Shown here one piece after another: positions 26,062 to 35,599 of a DNA stretch of 64,000 bases. Position 1 is the stretch's first letter. The number at the start of each line of letters is the position of its first letter. Location: the NCBI RefSeq assembly GCF_943193215.1, contig NZ_CALPDH010000004.1:1-64000 (forward strand). Reading direction: 5' to 3'. Position numbers and translations under genes: made by a program. The notes beneath the pieces are model-generated. The model saw only the letters and a list, made by a program, of their open reading frames with translations. It ran no database searches and was not told the origin of the DNA. The stretch is from Acetatifactor aquisgranensis. GTDB taxonomy: Bacteria; Bacillota; Clostridia; Lachnospirales; Lachnospiraceae.

Positions 26062-26793
26062 ATGTTATTGGCAAGCTTGGGCATAGGAATTGCCATATGT
26101 TACGGACTGCCGGCTGCAGGCCTGATATTGCTGACGCGAAAGCGGAAAGCGGCCGGGAAAGCCTTTGCCTGGGGAGCCGCGGCGTTTGTGGTGAGCCAGC
26201 TGCTGATTCGCATCCCGCTTCTTCAGCTGGTGCTGCCGAACTTCAGCTGGTTTGCAGTGATGCAGCTGTACCCCTGGAGATACGGCCTGTTCCTGGGGCT
26301 GACGGCGGGACTGGCGGAGGAGACGGCCCGGTGGATAGCCTTTCGCTGCTTCCTGAAAGGGAGAGATGCCATGGAACACGGTCTGGCGTTCGGGCTGGGC
26401 CACGGCGGCATAGAGGCCATGCTGCTGGTGGGGCCCAATATGATTGCCGGGGCGGTGATGGCGCTGACGGGCCAGGCGGCGCTGTTTCCGGCGGATTGGG
26501 GGAGTGTGCTGGTGTCAGGGGCGGAGCGGCTCTTTGCCATGGCTTTCCATGTGGGCGCGTCATTGCTTGTGATGCACGGCGTGAGGACGGGCAAGGGGGC
26601 ACGGTACTGGGCCCTGGCGGTGGCATTGCATGGGGCGCTGGACGCAGCCGTGGTCATCCTGCCTGCGGCATTCGGAGCGGGCGTCCTGGGAATCGAGTTA
26701 TGGGCGGCTGCGCTGGGCGGCCTGACGCTGGCACTGGGGATTTGGCTTTGTCGAAAAAATCAGGGGGGCAGCGGTATGCTGACGGAGACGTAA
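26062..26793 (+). CDS. YhfC-family intramembrane protease-like protein
   Basis: A roughly 243-residue membrane protein with about seven helices. It carries the YhfC/CPBP-like pattern TAGLAEETARWIAFRCFLKG (EE..R), a later GLGHGGIEAMLL and ALHGALDAAVVI, whose glutamates and histidines are the candidate metal ligands. Substrates of this family are unknown. ATG 26062 follows GGGGGTGGTAAG. A lipoprotein gene follows 72 bases later and may be co-transcribed. Confidence 0.82.
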   Translation: MLLASLGIGIAICYGLPAAGLILLTRKRKAAGKAFAWGAAAFVVSQLLIRIPLLQLVLPNFSWFAVMQLYPWRYGLFLGLTAGLAEETARWIAFRCFLKGRDAMEHGLAFGLGHGGIEAMLLVGPNMIAGAVMALTGQAALFPADWGSVLVSGAERLFAMAFHVGASLLVMHGVRTGKGARYWALAVALHGALDAAVVILPAAFGAGVLGIELWAAALGGLTLALGIWLCRKNQGGSGMLTET

Positions 26794-26865
26794 GGTTCTG
26801 TGGCGGCGGGAAACCGGAAAAAGCCAAAAACAGACGGAAAATGCGTTTAGATAAGGAGGATACAA

Positions 26866-27357
26866 ATGAAGACAAATATGAAGTCGGAAACGAAATCAGA
26901 AAGGAAGACAGAGACAATGGCAAAAAACAAAGCGAACAGAATGGGGCTCCTGAGGAAAGGCATTATCATGATTCTGGTCATGGCGGCAGCGCTTTCCCTG
27001 ATTGGCTGCAGCGGCACGAAGCTTTCCGGGGACTTCGATGAGGAGAAGGTGAAAGCTGCGGCCCAGGAGGCCATCGACTACCTGGTGGCCGGAGAGTATG
27101 AAGCGTGCGTGAGCCTCATGGGCGAAGAGATGCAGGCCGCCATATCGGCAGAGGTTCTGGCCGGCAATATGGAGACCATGACCGGGCAGAAAGGCGCCTT
27201 TCAGGAGTACAAGAGCTGCTCTGTGGTGGGGCAGAAGGACAAGGAGGGCACAGAGTCCGCGGTAGCCGTGGTGGTAGCTGCTTTTGAAAAGGGGAACCTG
27301 ACCTTTACCGTAAGCTTCGATAAAGAGATGAAGATGATCGGGTTCTGGATGAAATGA
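26866..27357 (+). CDS. DUF3887-type lipoprotein
   Basis: A 163-residue protein with a long charged N-terminus, a hydrophobic signal (GIIMILVMAAALSLIGCSG, lipobox cysteine near residue 48) and a DUF3887-like domain (EEKVKAAAQEAIDYLVAGEY; VSFDKEMKMIGFWMK). AAGGAGG eight bases upstream marks ATG 26866; a later ATG (codon 18 or 26) would give a more usual signal length. DUF3887 domains often occur beside hydrolases or membrane peptidases. Its role is unknown. Confidence 0.82.
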   Translation: MKTNMKSETKSERKTETMAKNKANRMGLLRKGIIMILVMAAALSLIGCSGTKLSGDFDEEKVKAAAQEAIDYLVAGEYEACVSLMGEEMQAAISAEVLAGNMETMTGQKGAFQEYKSCSVVGQKDKEGTESAVAVVVAAFEKGNLTFTVSFDKEMKMIGFWMK

Positions 27358-27586
27358 CCGAACGCATCCCGGTGTGACGACACCATGATTATCTGACGGT
27401 TATGTCGGTACAAAGGCTGGCAAGTCACACGCTGGAGTGAATGCCCTGGATAAAGTAAAGAAGCCGAGGTTATGCGGTTAGCATAGGATGGAGCGGTTGA
27501 TGGGGAGTGGGGTGGCAGTTTTTGAACAGGTGATTTCTGTCGGAGATTGCTATTCTTCGAGGAAGTATCTGGGGGCCCCGGGGAGT

Positions 27587-28033
27587 TTACCCCAGATAGC
27601 CCCTCCGCGTCGCCTCCGCCAGGAGCTTTGGCTGGATGTCGGGATATGTCCAGTTGGATGGCAGATTTTCGGAAAGGACGATTTTCTCGATTTCGCTGTG
27701 CAGCTCTTTTTCAAAGGAGAAGATATCCGCCACGAACAGCATGCCGAAGCTTTCGTCCTCATCGCCCTTGTTTACAGCGGTTTTCCCCTTGACGGAGTAG
27801 GCGCACACCGGCTTCAGGCGGAAATCAATGGCTCCCGTCTCCTCCCGCAGCTCCCGCCTGGCCGTTTCCAGGATGGACTCTCCTTTCTCCCGATGCCCGC
27901 CCGGCACCTCGTAGGTATCCCTTTCCCGGTGCTTGCAAAAGACCCATTTGCCCTCTGTCCTTGCGAGGATGACTGCAAAGGCGAGGAGGCTGTCTTCTAT
28001 TTTTTCCTGTTCACAAAAACGGACTTCCACCAT
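27587..28033 (-). CDS. NUDIX hydrolase
   Basis: A 148-residue enzyme with a full Nudix box, GGHREKGESILETARRELREETGA, which binds the metal and pyrophosphate. It cleaves nucleoside diphosphates linked to another group. The substrate cannot be told from sequence. The gene lies alone, convergent with the DUF3887 gene. The 229 bases after that gene (27358-27586) hold nothing recognised. Confidence 0.92.
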   Translation of the reverse strand: MVEVRFCEQEKIEDSLLAFAVILARTEGKWVFCKHRERDTYEVPGGHREKGESILETARRELREETGAIDFRLKPVCAYSVKGKTAVNKGDEDESFGMLFVADIFSFEKELHSEIEKIVLSENLPSNWTYPDIQPKLLAEATRRGYLG

Positions 28034-28057
28034 CTCCGCGTACCTCCATAAACTGTG

Positions 28058-28582
28058 TCACATCACATGCAGCTCGCGAAAAAGTAACGTAACATCAGTT
28101 TCATTCACTTTTAGAATCCAAAACAACGCTGTCAAATCGCTTCGCTCTCCGTTAAGAGGCACACCGTCAAAAAGGACATCGCCAATGATATTTTTGTAAT
28201 CTAATCCTGTGATCACCCATGTCCTGGCCATCTCGTCTGATATGTCATAGTCGAAGAAATCTATGGAGGATGCAATATCTTCCAACAACCTGTCCCTGTC
28301 CGGGGCATCCAGAATAGAAGTCACCTTGTAGTCGACTGGACAATCATCCCCATACTCCCGTTTTATGTCCTCTTTTGTGAACCACGGCAGCCCATAGGTG
28401 AAAACAGCCGCTTCCAACCGCTCCGGTGTCCATACCCATCGTTCTCCGTCCACTGTCTGGGTATTATCATACATAATCAAATCCAGCGCTTCTGAATATT
28501 TTTCCTGTGCCAAAAGTTCGAGCCATTCGACAATCAGATTTTTGATTCCCTCTTTGCCGGTGGTTATGGATATGGTTTTCAA
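28058..28582 (-). CDS. Uncharacterised acidic protein, 174 residues
   Basis: A soluble acidic protein starting at TTG with GGAGG ten bases upstream. The N-terminal half is helical (EGIKNLIVEWLELLAQEKYS, like SnoaL/NTF2-type starts) and the C-terminal half beta (ITGLDYKNIIGDVLFDGVPL). No family was recognised with confidence. Bacterial immunity-type proteins have similar size and charge, but no toxin is adjacent. It ends 24 bases before the NUDIX start and may share its transcript. Confidence 0.7.
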   Translation of the reverse strand: MKTISITTGKEGIKNLIVEWLELLAQEKYSEALDLIMYDNTQTVDGERWVWTPERLEAAVFTYGLPWFTKEDIKREYGDDCPVDYKVTSILDAPDRDRLLEDIASSIDFFDYDISDEMARTWVITGLDYKNIIGDVLFDGVPLNGERSDLTALFWILKVNETDVTLLFRELHVM

Positions 28583-28730
28583 TTTTTTCAGACCTCCATC
28601 AAATTCCAGGATATTCCACGATTCATAACGAATATTTTACCACAAAACCAACTGGATGTCATTCATTTATCCTACCTGCCCCGGTGCTTTTCCTTTCTTT
28701 TCTGCTGTTTCAGTTCAAACTATTATATAT

Positions 28731-28759
28731 TTGACTATAGTATAATCATTCTGTATGAT
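28731..28759 (+). promoter_or_regulatory. Sigma-A-type promoter before the aminotransferase remnant
   Basis: TTGACT (28731-28736), 17 bases, TATGAT (28754-28759), placed 45 bases before the ATG. The promoter and ribosome site look intact although the gene is broken. Confidence 0.6.
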
Positions 28760-28803
28760 AATGTAAAGGATGAAGCTTACACGGAGCAGAGCAGGAGGGA
28801 AAG

Positions 28804-29181
28804 ATGGAACGGATTAAATGCGCAGACAGAATGCGGAACGTGCATTCGGATATCAGGGGGCCTCTGTTTGAGGAGGCCATGGAAATGCAGAGCAGAGGAA
28901 TCGAGATTTTGAAGCTGAATACGGGGAACCCGGCGACTTTCGGATTCGGACTGCCCAAGAGCATCGGGGACGCTTTGGCGGGCCAGGTAGACAAGGGCGT
29001 AGGGTATTGCGACTTCAGGGGCATGCCCCAGGCCAGGGAAGCCATCTGCGCGTATGAGAAAGGCGCAAGAGATGTCCCGGCAGTGGCTGACTGCGTGATG
29101 CGGGGATTGGACGAAGCCGTTTGCTGTGCCGGATTCGCCGGGTTCGCACCGTCTCTATCCTGTCAAACAGATAGCTGCTGA
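28804..29181 (+). pseudogene. PLP-dependent aminotransferase (AlaT-like), N-terminal remnant
   Basis: Starts after GGAGGG with the conserved beginning of alanine-type class I aminotransferases (RNVHSDIRGPLFEEAMEMQS; LKLNTGNPATFGFG; GYCDFRGMPQAREAICAYEK). Similarity ends near 29065. The full enzyme is about 400 residues and the PLP lysine is missing, so there is no activity. The rest of the frame runs into the antisense of a broken BlaR1 gene. This is the mark of a deletion that removed the 3' parts of two convergent genes. Confidence 0.78.
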
Positions 29182-29356
29182 AAGTGAAGCCCGGCGCAAA
29201 GGGCAGCAGAAACCGCAAAACTACCACGAGCCAGATATAATACTGCCAGCGCCGACTGAACCGTTCCCGGCACAGACGGTTCAGGAAAAGTACGAACAGG
29301 AACAGCAATGTGCCGGACAGGGTAAGCGACAGCAGCGTCTTGGTAAACTCATTCAT
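29140..29356 (-). pseudogene. BlaR1/MecR1 M56 peptidase, N-terminal remnant
   Basis: Follows the BlaI gene with an 8-base overlap and begins MNEFTKTLLSLTLSGTLLFL, then LNRLCRERFSRRWQYYIWLV, the first two membrane helices of BlaR1-type sensors. The sequence stops resembling the family at about LPFAPGFTFSSYLFDRIE. The HEXXH protease region and sensor domain are gone. The BlaI repressor upstream therefore lacks its usual cognate sensor. Confidence 0.78.
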
Positions 29357-29759
29357 CCGCAGCCTCCTGTTCTCCGTCCTGAAAGGACCTGCCCACTTCC
29401 TCCCAATAGCGTTCCACTTCCGCCATGTCCTCTGCCGGGAGGATGTCCTGCCGCAGCAACGTGGACACCAGGCCCCGCACGTTCCCGCCGTATACCTTGT
29501 TCAGGAAACTGTGGGTCTGCAGGGTCTGGTATTCCGGCTCCGCCACCAGCGCGATATATTCGTTGCGCCTGCCGATTTTTCGGATTTTCAGGTATTTCTT
29601 TTCGATTAGGCGGGAAAGCAGGGTGAGCACTGTGTTCTTCTTCCACTGGCGGCTGTCCTTTTCCAGCGCGTCTAGTATCTGGGAGTACAGGGCCCTCCCG
29701 CCGCCTTTCCAGATGATTTTCATGAGGACTGACTCCGATTCTGATATCTGCTGCAGCAT
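29349..29759 (-). CDS. BlaI/MecI-type transcriptional repressor
   Basis: A 136-residue winged-helix repressor: LQQISESESVLMKIIWKGGG, then KKNTVLTLLSRLIEKKYLKI (recognition helix and wing) and a C-terminal dimer domain. Family members repress beta-lactam or copper genes and are inactivated by BlaR1 cleavage. Here the sensor is truncated, so the repressor may be permanently active or controlled otherwise. ATG 29759 follows AAAGGAGAG. Confidence 0.88.
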   Translation of the reverse strand: MLQQISESESVLMKIIWKGGGRALYSQILDALEKDSRQWKKNTVLTLLSRLIEKKYLKIRKIGRRNEYIALVAEPEYQTLQTHSFLNKVYGGNVRGLVSTLLRQDILPAEDMAEVERYWEEVGRSFQDGEQEAADE

Positions 29760-29786
29760 GGTTGCTCTCCTTTTTATCTTAACAAT

Positions 29787-29819
29787 ATGTAGGCATAAAT
29801 ATATTAACATGATGTAGGC
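29787..29819. promoter_or_regulatory. Paired ATGTAGGC motifs upstream of the BlaI gene
   Basis: ATGTAGGC occurs at 29787-29794 and 29812-29819, 25 bases apart in an AT-rich region containing ATATATTAACAT. BlaI-type repressors bind TACA/TGTA half-sites near their own promoter, so these are candidate operators. This is inference. Confidence 0.4.
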
Positions 29820-29940
29820 TTGGATGTCAAGCCTGGAATGATTCGGACCAGAAAAATTCGGATTGACGGAGCAGTTAAGAAAAAACAGGAGAGGATTGGG
29901 TTATAATGTGTTAAAATAAAGTCTACGGGAGGAACCGCAA

Positions 29941-30792
29941 ATGGCAAGGGAATACGAGAACGACATTCTATATCACTACACGGACTATCAGGCCCTGGAC
30001 GGCATCCTCCGCCAGGCCCAGCTGCGGGTGAACAATGTGCTGAACATGAACGATGCGGCGGAAATGCGCTATTTCATGGAGGGGCTGTGCGATGCGGTGG
30101 CCGGACGGCTGGAGGGCGATGGGGATCATGAGCGGGCGGAATGGGTGCGGGAGCTTTTTCGGGAGGAACTGAAGAAAGAATTCTTCTATTCCGCCTATGC
30201 GGCCTGTTTTTCCCTTTTCCGGGATGACGCTGCCCAGTGGGAGCGCTACGGGAACCGGGGCCGGGGCGTGTGCATCGCCTTTCAGGGGAAATATCTCCAG
30301 AGAATGGCCAAAGGTGTCCTGTCCCTCCAGACGGTCTTCTATCAGGACGATATGGCGGCCCACAATCTCACAGGCGTATTCTACCGGCTGGTCAAGAGGA
30401 AGAAGGATTTAGCAGAAGCCGAGCATGGCACGGAAATCAAGAAAGCCATGAATTATGCCTGGAGCTGTTCCGCGGCGTTCAAGCATCCCTCGTTCCTGTC
30501 GGAGCAGGAAGTGCGCCTGGTGGTCTCCCCTTTCGTGAAAGAATATTTCGAAGTGAGCCCCTGCTATCATGTGACTGTGGAGCGCATCAAGAAATATTAT
30601 CCGTTGGATCTGATGGACATGTGTCAGAAAGCCGGAATCGGACTGGAGGAGCTGGTGCAGGAGATCATCATCGGGCCGGAGTCCACTCAGTCCAAGCCTA
30701 TTATGCAGGATTACCTGCGGGACAATGGATTGAAAGAGCTGGCGGAGAGGGTCTCCCTGTCCCAGTGTCCGCTGCGCAGATCCCTGTCATGA
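29941..30792 (+). CDS. DUF2971 family protein
   Basis: A 283-residue protein with the DUF2971 pattern: NDILYHYTDYQALDGILRQA at the start, an N-M-N-D element (VLNMNDAAEMRYFMEG), YAACFSLFRDDAAQWERYG in the middle, and FKHPSFLSEQEVRLVV. The fold recalls ADP-ribosyltransferase-like proteins, and members occur near defence genes, but no activity is established. ACGGGAGGAACC precedes the ATG, and TATAAT at 29902-29907 is a likely -10. Confidence 0.82.
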   Translation: MAREYENDILYHYTDYQALDGILRQAQLRVNNVLNMNDAAEMRYFMEGLCDAVAGRLEGDGDHERAEWVRELFREELKKEFFYSAYAACFSLFRDDAAQWERYGNRGRGVCIAFQGKYLQRMAKGVLSLQTVFYQDDMAAHNLTGVFYRLVKRKKDLAEAEHGTEIKKAMNYAWSCSAAFKHPSFLSEQEVRLVVSPFVKEYFEVSPCYHVTVERIKKYYPLDLMDMCQKAGIGLEELVQEIIIGPESTQSKPIMQDYLRDNGLKELAERVSLSQCPLRRSLS

Positions 30793-31029
30793 CCGCCGAA
30801 TAGTATAAGGAATTCTAACCCTTTGGTCAATTTGTCCTGTTTATTTTTATGTAAGCAGATGACTCGTAAAATGAATCTGCAGATATACATTGCGGGCAGT
30901 GGGCAAATACTTTATAATCAAGCATAAGAACCAGGGTTTAAAGAGAGAAGCCATTGTTTTGGTTTTGCATAGGAGGAAAGGGCGACAAGCTTTGCGGACA
31001 GGAAGCGAGTGACAGGAGGGAGAAAGTCT

Positions 31030-32616
31030 ATGGGAAATTATCTAAATCCAGGCAATGCCGGATTTGCCGGAATCAGGAATGATGTCTATGTGGATAAGTC
31101 GGGATTGATTCAGTTGATTAACCAGACCATCGATACGCCAAGGCGTCTGACATGTATCAGCAGGCCCCGCCGTTTTGGGAAATCTTTTGCGGCTCAGATG
31201 CTGTGCGCCTATTATGACAAGACCTGCGATTCGGCAGGGCTTTTTGATGATCTGGAGATTGCGGGAGACATACATTACCGGGATTACAGGAACCGGTATG
31301 ATGTGATTTACCTGGATATGACAGAGGCTATAGGGGAAGCGTCTGTGGCGAATGTGGTGCCCTATATCCAGGAGAGCGTCATGGAGGAACTTGCAGAGAG
31401 CTATCCGGAGTCAAAGGCTGCCAAAGGGTTTGCGGCAACGCTGGCCAATGCGGTGGAAACGGCGGGAAATAAATTCGTCATGATTATAGATGAATGGGAC
31501 GCGCCTATACGGGAATCTGTGGGGCACCCTGACTTGCAGAGAAGATATCTGGAATTTCTGCGCTCCCTGTTCAAAAACAGCGGAATGACGAGTAAAATCT
31601 TCGCGGCGGCGTACATGACAGGCATCCTCCCCATTAAAAAGGACGGCTCCCAGTCGGCCATATCGGACTTTCTGGAATATACCATGGTCAAGCCCAGACA
31701 GTTCGGAAAATATGTGGGATTTACGGAGGATGAGGTCAGGGAGCTCTGCCGGACTTACGGCAGCGATTTTGGGAAGATGAAACAGTGGTATGACGGCTAT
31801 TCTTTCCGGGATTTGACATCCGTCTATAATCCCAATTCCGTTATGAAAGCAATACGCAATGATGACTTTGATTCATACTGGACGCAGACATCCGCCGCGG
31901 ACAGCCTGATGGGGTATATCAGCCTTGATTTTGACGGCTTGGGCAGAACGGTCGCGGAGCTGATTGGCGGCGTGGAGACTAAGGTGGACACGAAAGGCTT
32001 TGCGAACGATCTGGTGACTTTCCGGGACAGGGACGATGTGCTGACGTTGCTGATTCATCTGGGATACCTGACCTATGATGAAGAGACGCAGAGGGCGCAT
32101 ATTCCCAACGAAGAGATTCGGCTGGAATTCACCAGAGCCATCCGTCATGTAAAACGCGATGACACCATTCGGAGAGTGTGGGAGAGCGCACGGCTTATCG
32201 AGGATACCGTCCGGGGAGATGAAGAGGCCGTCGCAAGGCAGATTGAGAAGATTCATGAGGAGGAGTCGCCACTGCGCTATAACAATGAGCAGGCGCTGAG
32301 GAGTGTTATTAAGCGGGCTTATTTCAGCTATGGGGACGAATATGTGATGTTCGAGGAACTGCCGGCGGGAGCCGGTTACGCGGATGTAGTATATCTGCCG
32401 AAAAAGGATTCTATGCTGCCGGCCCTGGTGGTAGAGCTGAAGTGGAACCAGTCGGCGGATGGTGCCATCGAACAGATTCTGGACAGACGCTACCCGCAGG
32501 CTGTGAAAGAGTATGGCGGCGACATCCTTCTGGTAGGAATCAGCTATGCGAAGGATGCGCCGTCGGGGAAAAGAAAGCATCGGTGCAGAATAGAGAAATA
32601 TTTGGAAAAACGTTAA
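31030..32616 (+). CDS. DUF1703-type AAA ATPase with PD-(D/E)XK nuclease-like domain
   Basis: A roughly 528-residue protein starting MGNYLNPGNAGFAGIRNDVY. It has the family's Walker-like motif CISRPRRFGKSFAAQMLCAY, Walker B FVMIIDEWDAPIRE, and a C-terminal nuclease-like core with D and E-x-K residues (AGYADVVYLPKK, then PALVVELKWNQ). These proteins are abundant in Bacteroides and Clostridia and are suspected mobile or defence elements. Function is unproven. GGGAGA precedes ATG 31030. The stop overlaps the convergent permease stop by four bases. A second, broken member lies at 54386-56151. Confidence 0.87.
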   Translation: MGNYLNPGNAGFAGIRNDVYVDKSGLIQLINQTIDTPRRLTCISRPRRFGKSFAAQMLCAYYDKTCDSAGLFDDLEIAGDIHYRDYRNRYDVIYLDMTEAIGEASVANVVPYIQESVMEELAESYPESKAAKGFAATLANAVETAGNKFVMIIDEWDAPIRESVGHPDLQRRYLEFLRSLFKNSGMTSKIFAAAYMTGILPIKKDGSQSAISDFLEYTMVKPRQFGKYVGFTEDEVRELCRTYGSDFGKMKQWYDGYSFRDLTSVYNPNSVMKAIRNDDFDSYWTQTSAADSLMGYISLDFDGLGRTVAELIGGVETKVDTKGFANDLVTFRDRDDVLTLLIHLGYLTYDEETQRAHIPNEEIRLEFTRAIRHVKRDDTIRRVWESARLIEDTVRGDEEAVARQIEKIHEEESPLRYNNEQALRSVIKRAYFSYGDEYVMFEELPAGAGYADVVYLPKKDSMLPALVVELKWNQSADGAIEQILDRRYPQAVKEYGGDILLVGISYAKDAPSGKRKHRCRIEKYLEKR

Positions 32617-34688
32617 TGCAGCACACTGCGCTTCAGGCTGCTGTAAGCCATCAGGATATACAGGAAATAAATCAGGAAGAACAGCCCCAAGGCAGTTCCC
32701 AGGATTCCGGCCAGATGTGCAATCCCTGTTATGGTGCCGGGTTCAAAAGCATAGGACATGGCACAGAGGATCGGGATGCCGATCAACAGGGGCGGCAGAG
32801 CGGGCATGGCGTAGTAGATGGCGAACTGCTTTAGCAAAGTTTGGGACATGTCCCGTCTGTCCATGCCCAGTTTTCGGAGCAGGGTGAACTGCCTCCGATA
32901 CCTGGTGCTTTCGTCAAGCTGCTGCACTGTGAGGATGGTGGCGGAAGCCATGGTGAGAACCAGCGCCAGATAGTACAGCGGGAAAATGGTGCAGGCCGAC
33001 ATGGAGGCGTATTCCCTTGCCAGGGAAGTCCTGGTCATCAGGGTAAAAAAGCCGGCGGAGAAATAGGTCAGTCCGGCGTTTCCGCCCATATGGTTCTCGT
33101 GGATTTCCCGCAGCTCATCGTCCTGTTCCTGTGTCAGAGGTACGCTGGTCATGACGCCGTATACGCTGTGGCTCACAGGGCAGGAAACCAGGCATTCGTC
33201 CGGCACCACCAGGAGAAATCCCCGTCCGTTTCCGTCCCACAGCTTCTGGGTGAAGTGCTCTGTATATACGCCGCCCGGGGAAAGCCGGTTTCCGTCAATA
33301 TTGACTATATCATTGTAGTCAGACATCAGATTGCCCAGATATTCCATGCAGTGGATGATATAGTGTCCGGGCTCCAGGGTGGCCTCGCTGTATCCGAGCA
33401 TTTTCCGCAGGGCCGCGTAATCGCTGTAGGCCATCAGGGGGTCGTAGTCGTAATAGGCATAATACGAGGCGTTTTCGTCAATATAGTTCGTCACCTGGAG
33501 ATTTTCTCCCCGGTAGATATGATACTGCATGGAGGCCCGCAGAGGAACCTGGTCCCGGACATATTCCAGATAAGGCTGGAACTCCGGGAATGCGGACTCC
33601 GTATGGGATTCCGGGTTCTGTATGCTGCGGGTAGAAGCGCCCGCGGGGGGATTGTTCGCTTGGGGCGCGGCCGTTTGGGCTGTTGCGGAACTATCCGATA
33701 TTGCAGCGGAGGCTTCCGTACCGACAAAGATGTCAAAACAGGTGCTCCCGTCCACTCGGCTTTCAAACAGGGCACTGAACAGCATGCCCGTTCCCTCACA
33801 AATCAAAGTGACCGTAAAAAGCAAAGAGATTGTGGCCATGGTCAGTCCCATGGTATTCAGTTTGGCGGACAGGCTGCGGTAAATCAGCAGCGTATGGGAG
33901 GCGTATTTCTTCCCGGGCCGTCTGTCGAAATAAGCGGGCACGCTGGAGGAGAAGCTCAGGAAGAATCCGTACAGGAAGACGAGGACGCACACGACGCCCA
34001 GTAACGCTAAGGGCAGGATTTTCGTCAGCAGCAGCGAGATGCCCAGGAGGCCGGACAGGACAGATGCCGTAAATAATTTCCGGCGGTTCCGGCTTTTTTT
34101 GACAGCTTCGGTCTCGTTCTTTTTTTCATAATAAATCAGGTCATGGATGTTCATGGTCCGGATGCGTTTCCGGCTTTTCCACAGCACCAGCAGATAGATG
34201 GCGGCAAAATATACAAAGGTCAGCGCCACCGCTTTTGGCGGAATAGCCAGGCTGAAGGTATAGGGGGCATGGAACAGGGACAGGGTGATGGCCCGCAGCA
34301 CCTGGAAGATCAGGTTGCCAAGGAGCAGCCCCAGCCCCAGGGCCACGCCGCCTACCGCCAGGTTTTCCAGAAAGAACAGTCTGGCCACCTGGCCGGGCTC
34401 CAGGCCGATGAGAATATAGGTGCCCAGCTCTCTGCTGCGTCTTGTGAGCATGAAGGCGGTGACGTAGTGAATCAGCCACCCTGTGACGGCGATGACCAGG
34501 ATGCTGGCCATAATGATGAAAACGGGCAGGCTTTCCATGAAGGAGGACAGGGTGAGCAGCTCCTGGGAGAAGACCAGTCCGTTGAAAGCGTGGATCAGGG
34601 CGGCGGACAGGATGACAGTGACGAGATAGATCAGATAATCTCCGGCCTGCCGTCTGGCGTTGCGCAGGGAAAGTTTAGATAACGTCAC
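32613..34688 (-). CDS. Bce-type ABC transporter permease (FtsX family)
   Basis: About 691 residues with ten predicted membrane helices and a large extracellular domain (roughly 290-530) between helices 7 and 8, the BceB hallmark. It starts MTLSKLSLRNARRQAGDYLI from GTG 34688, with GGGGG eight bases upstream. BceAB transporters remove bacitracin, lantibiotics and similar peptides from their lipid II-cycle targets and also signal flux to a BceS kinase. The gene follows the BceA-like ATPase with an overlap. Confidence 0.88.
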   Translation of the reverse strand: MTLSKLSLRNARRQAGDYLIYLVTVILSAALIHAFNGLVFSQELLTLSSFMESLPVFIIMASILVIAVTGWLIHYVTAFMLTRRSRELGTYILIGLEPGQVARLFFLENLAVGGVALGLGLLLGNLIFQVLRAITLSLFHAPYTFSLAIPPKAVALTFVYFAAIYLLVLWKSRKRIRTMNIHDLIYYEKKNETEAVKKSRNRRKLFTASVLSGLLGISLLLTKILPLALLGVVCVLVFLYGFFLSFSSSVPAYFDRRPGKKYASHTLLIYRSLSAKLNTMGLTMATISLLFTVTLICEGTGMLFSALFESRVDGSTCFDIFVGTEASAAISDSSATAQTAAPQANNPPAGASTRSIQNPESHTESAFPEFQPYLEYVRDQVPLRASMQYHIYRGENLQVTNYIDENASYYAYYDYDPLMAYSDYAALRKMLGYSEATLEPGHYIIHCMEYLGNLMSDYNDIVNIDGNRLSPGGVYTEHFTQKLWDGNGRGFLLVVPDECLVSCPVSHSVYGVMTSVPLTQEQDDELREIHENHMGGNAGLTYFSAGFFTLMTRTSLAREYASMSACTIFPLYYLALVLTMASATILTVQQLDESTRYRRQFTLLRKLGMDRRDMSQTLLKQFAIYYAMPALPPLLIGIPILCAMSYAFEPGTITGIAHLAGILGTALGLFFLIYFLYILMAYSSLKRSVLH

Positions 34689-35433
34689 TGATATCACCCC
34701 CTAACAGCCCCAATACGTCCAGGATTTCATGGTAGAAGACGGCCCTTGTCCGGTCTCCGCGGATCAGCTCGTTGAACAGCCGGCCGTCCTTTAAGAACAG
34801 CACCCGGGTGGCATAGCTTGCGCTGTATGCGTCATGGGTCACCATGAGGATGGTGGCATGGCAGCTCTGGTTCATCCGGGACAGAATTTCCAGAAGATTT
34901 TTGGACGCTTTCGAGTCCAGGGCACCGGTGGGCTCATCCGCCAGAATAAGGGACTGCCCTGCCACCATGGCCCGGGCGCAGGCGGCGCGCTGCTTCTGGC
35001 CGCCGGACACCTGGTAGGGGAACTTATCCAGGATATCGTCAATCTTTAGGCGCATGGCCACATCCTGTACCATATCCCGGACCTGGTGGGGGTTTCTGTG
35101 GTTGATGGTGAGGGCCAGGCCGATGTTCTCCTCCAGAGTCAGTGTGTCCAGCAGATTGAAGTCCTGGAAGACGAAGCCCAGCTTCTCCCGCCGGAAGCTG
35201 GCCAGTTTGGCGGGGGGCAGATTGGAGATATCCTCTCCGTTCAGCAGGATATGCCCAGCGCTGACGGTATCGATGGTGGAGATGCAGTTCAGCAGCGTGG
35301 TCTTGCCGCTGCCGGACGCGCCCATGATGGCGATGAATTCCCCCTCCTTTACTTCGAAGCTGATGCGGTCGAGGGCTTTGGTGACGTTGTTTTTGCTGCC
35401 GTAATATTTTTCGATGGCTTTTACCTGTAGCAT
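34675..35433 (-). CDS. Bce-type ABC transporter ATPase
   Basis: About 252 residues beginning MLQVKAIEKYYGSKNNVTKA. It has Walker A GASGSGKTTLLN, Q-loop FVFQDFNLLD, signature VSGGQKQRAACARA, Walker B LILADEPTGALD and H-loop MVTHD, all intact. It partners with the overlapping FtsX-type permease. The ribosome site for this ATG is weak; an in-frame ATG at 35451 is an alternative. A perfect BceR operator lies about 170 bases upstream. Confidence 0.9.
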   Translation of the reverse strand: MLQVKAIEKYYGSKNNVTKALDRISFEVKEGEFIAIMGASGSGKTTLLNCISTIDTVSAGHILLNGEDISNLPPAKLASFRREKLGFVFQDFNLLDTLTLEENIGLALTINHRNPHQVRDMVQDVAMRLKIDDILDKFPYQVSGGQKQRAACARAMVAGQSLILADEPTGALDSKASKNLLEILSRMNQSCHATILMVTHDAYSASYATRVLFLKDGRLFNELIRGDRTRAVFYHEILDVLGLLGGDISDVI

Positions 35434-35599
35434 GCGTGTAGACGGTGGCATATAAACGGAATATCGTTTTTGATAATCCGGGATGCCGCGCTCTCCTTTC
35501 CTATGAAGCTGCTGCGAAAACTGGGATTCGCAGCGGGATGTTGTAAGGCAATGATACACCCGCCACAGGGAAAATGGTATCGAATTTATATTGATTTAG

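Noticed and set aside
27569..27605. TATCTGGGG...CCCCAGATA hairpin at the NUDIX gene end
   Set aside because: A good stem, but no T run on either strand. It overlaps the coding end of the NUDIX gene, so it was not called a terminator.
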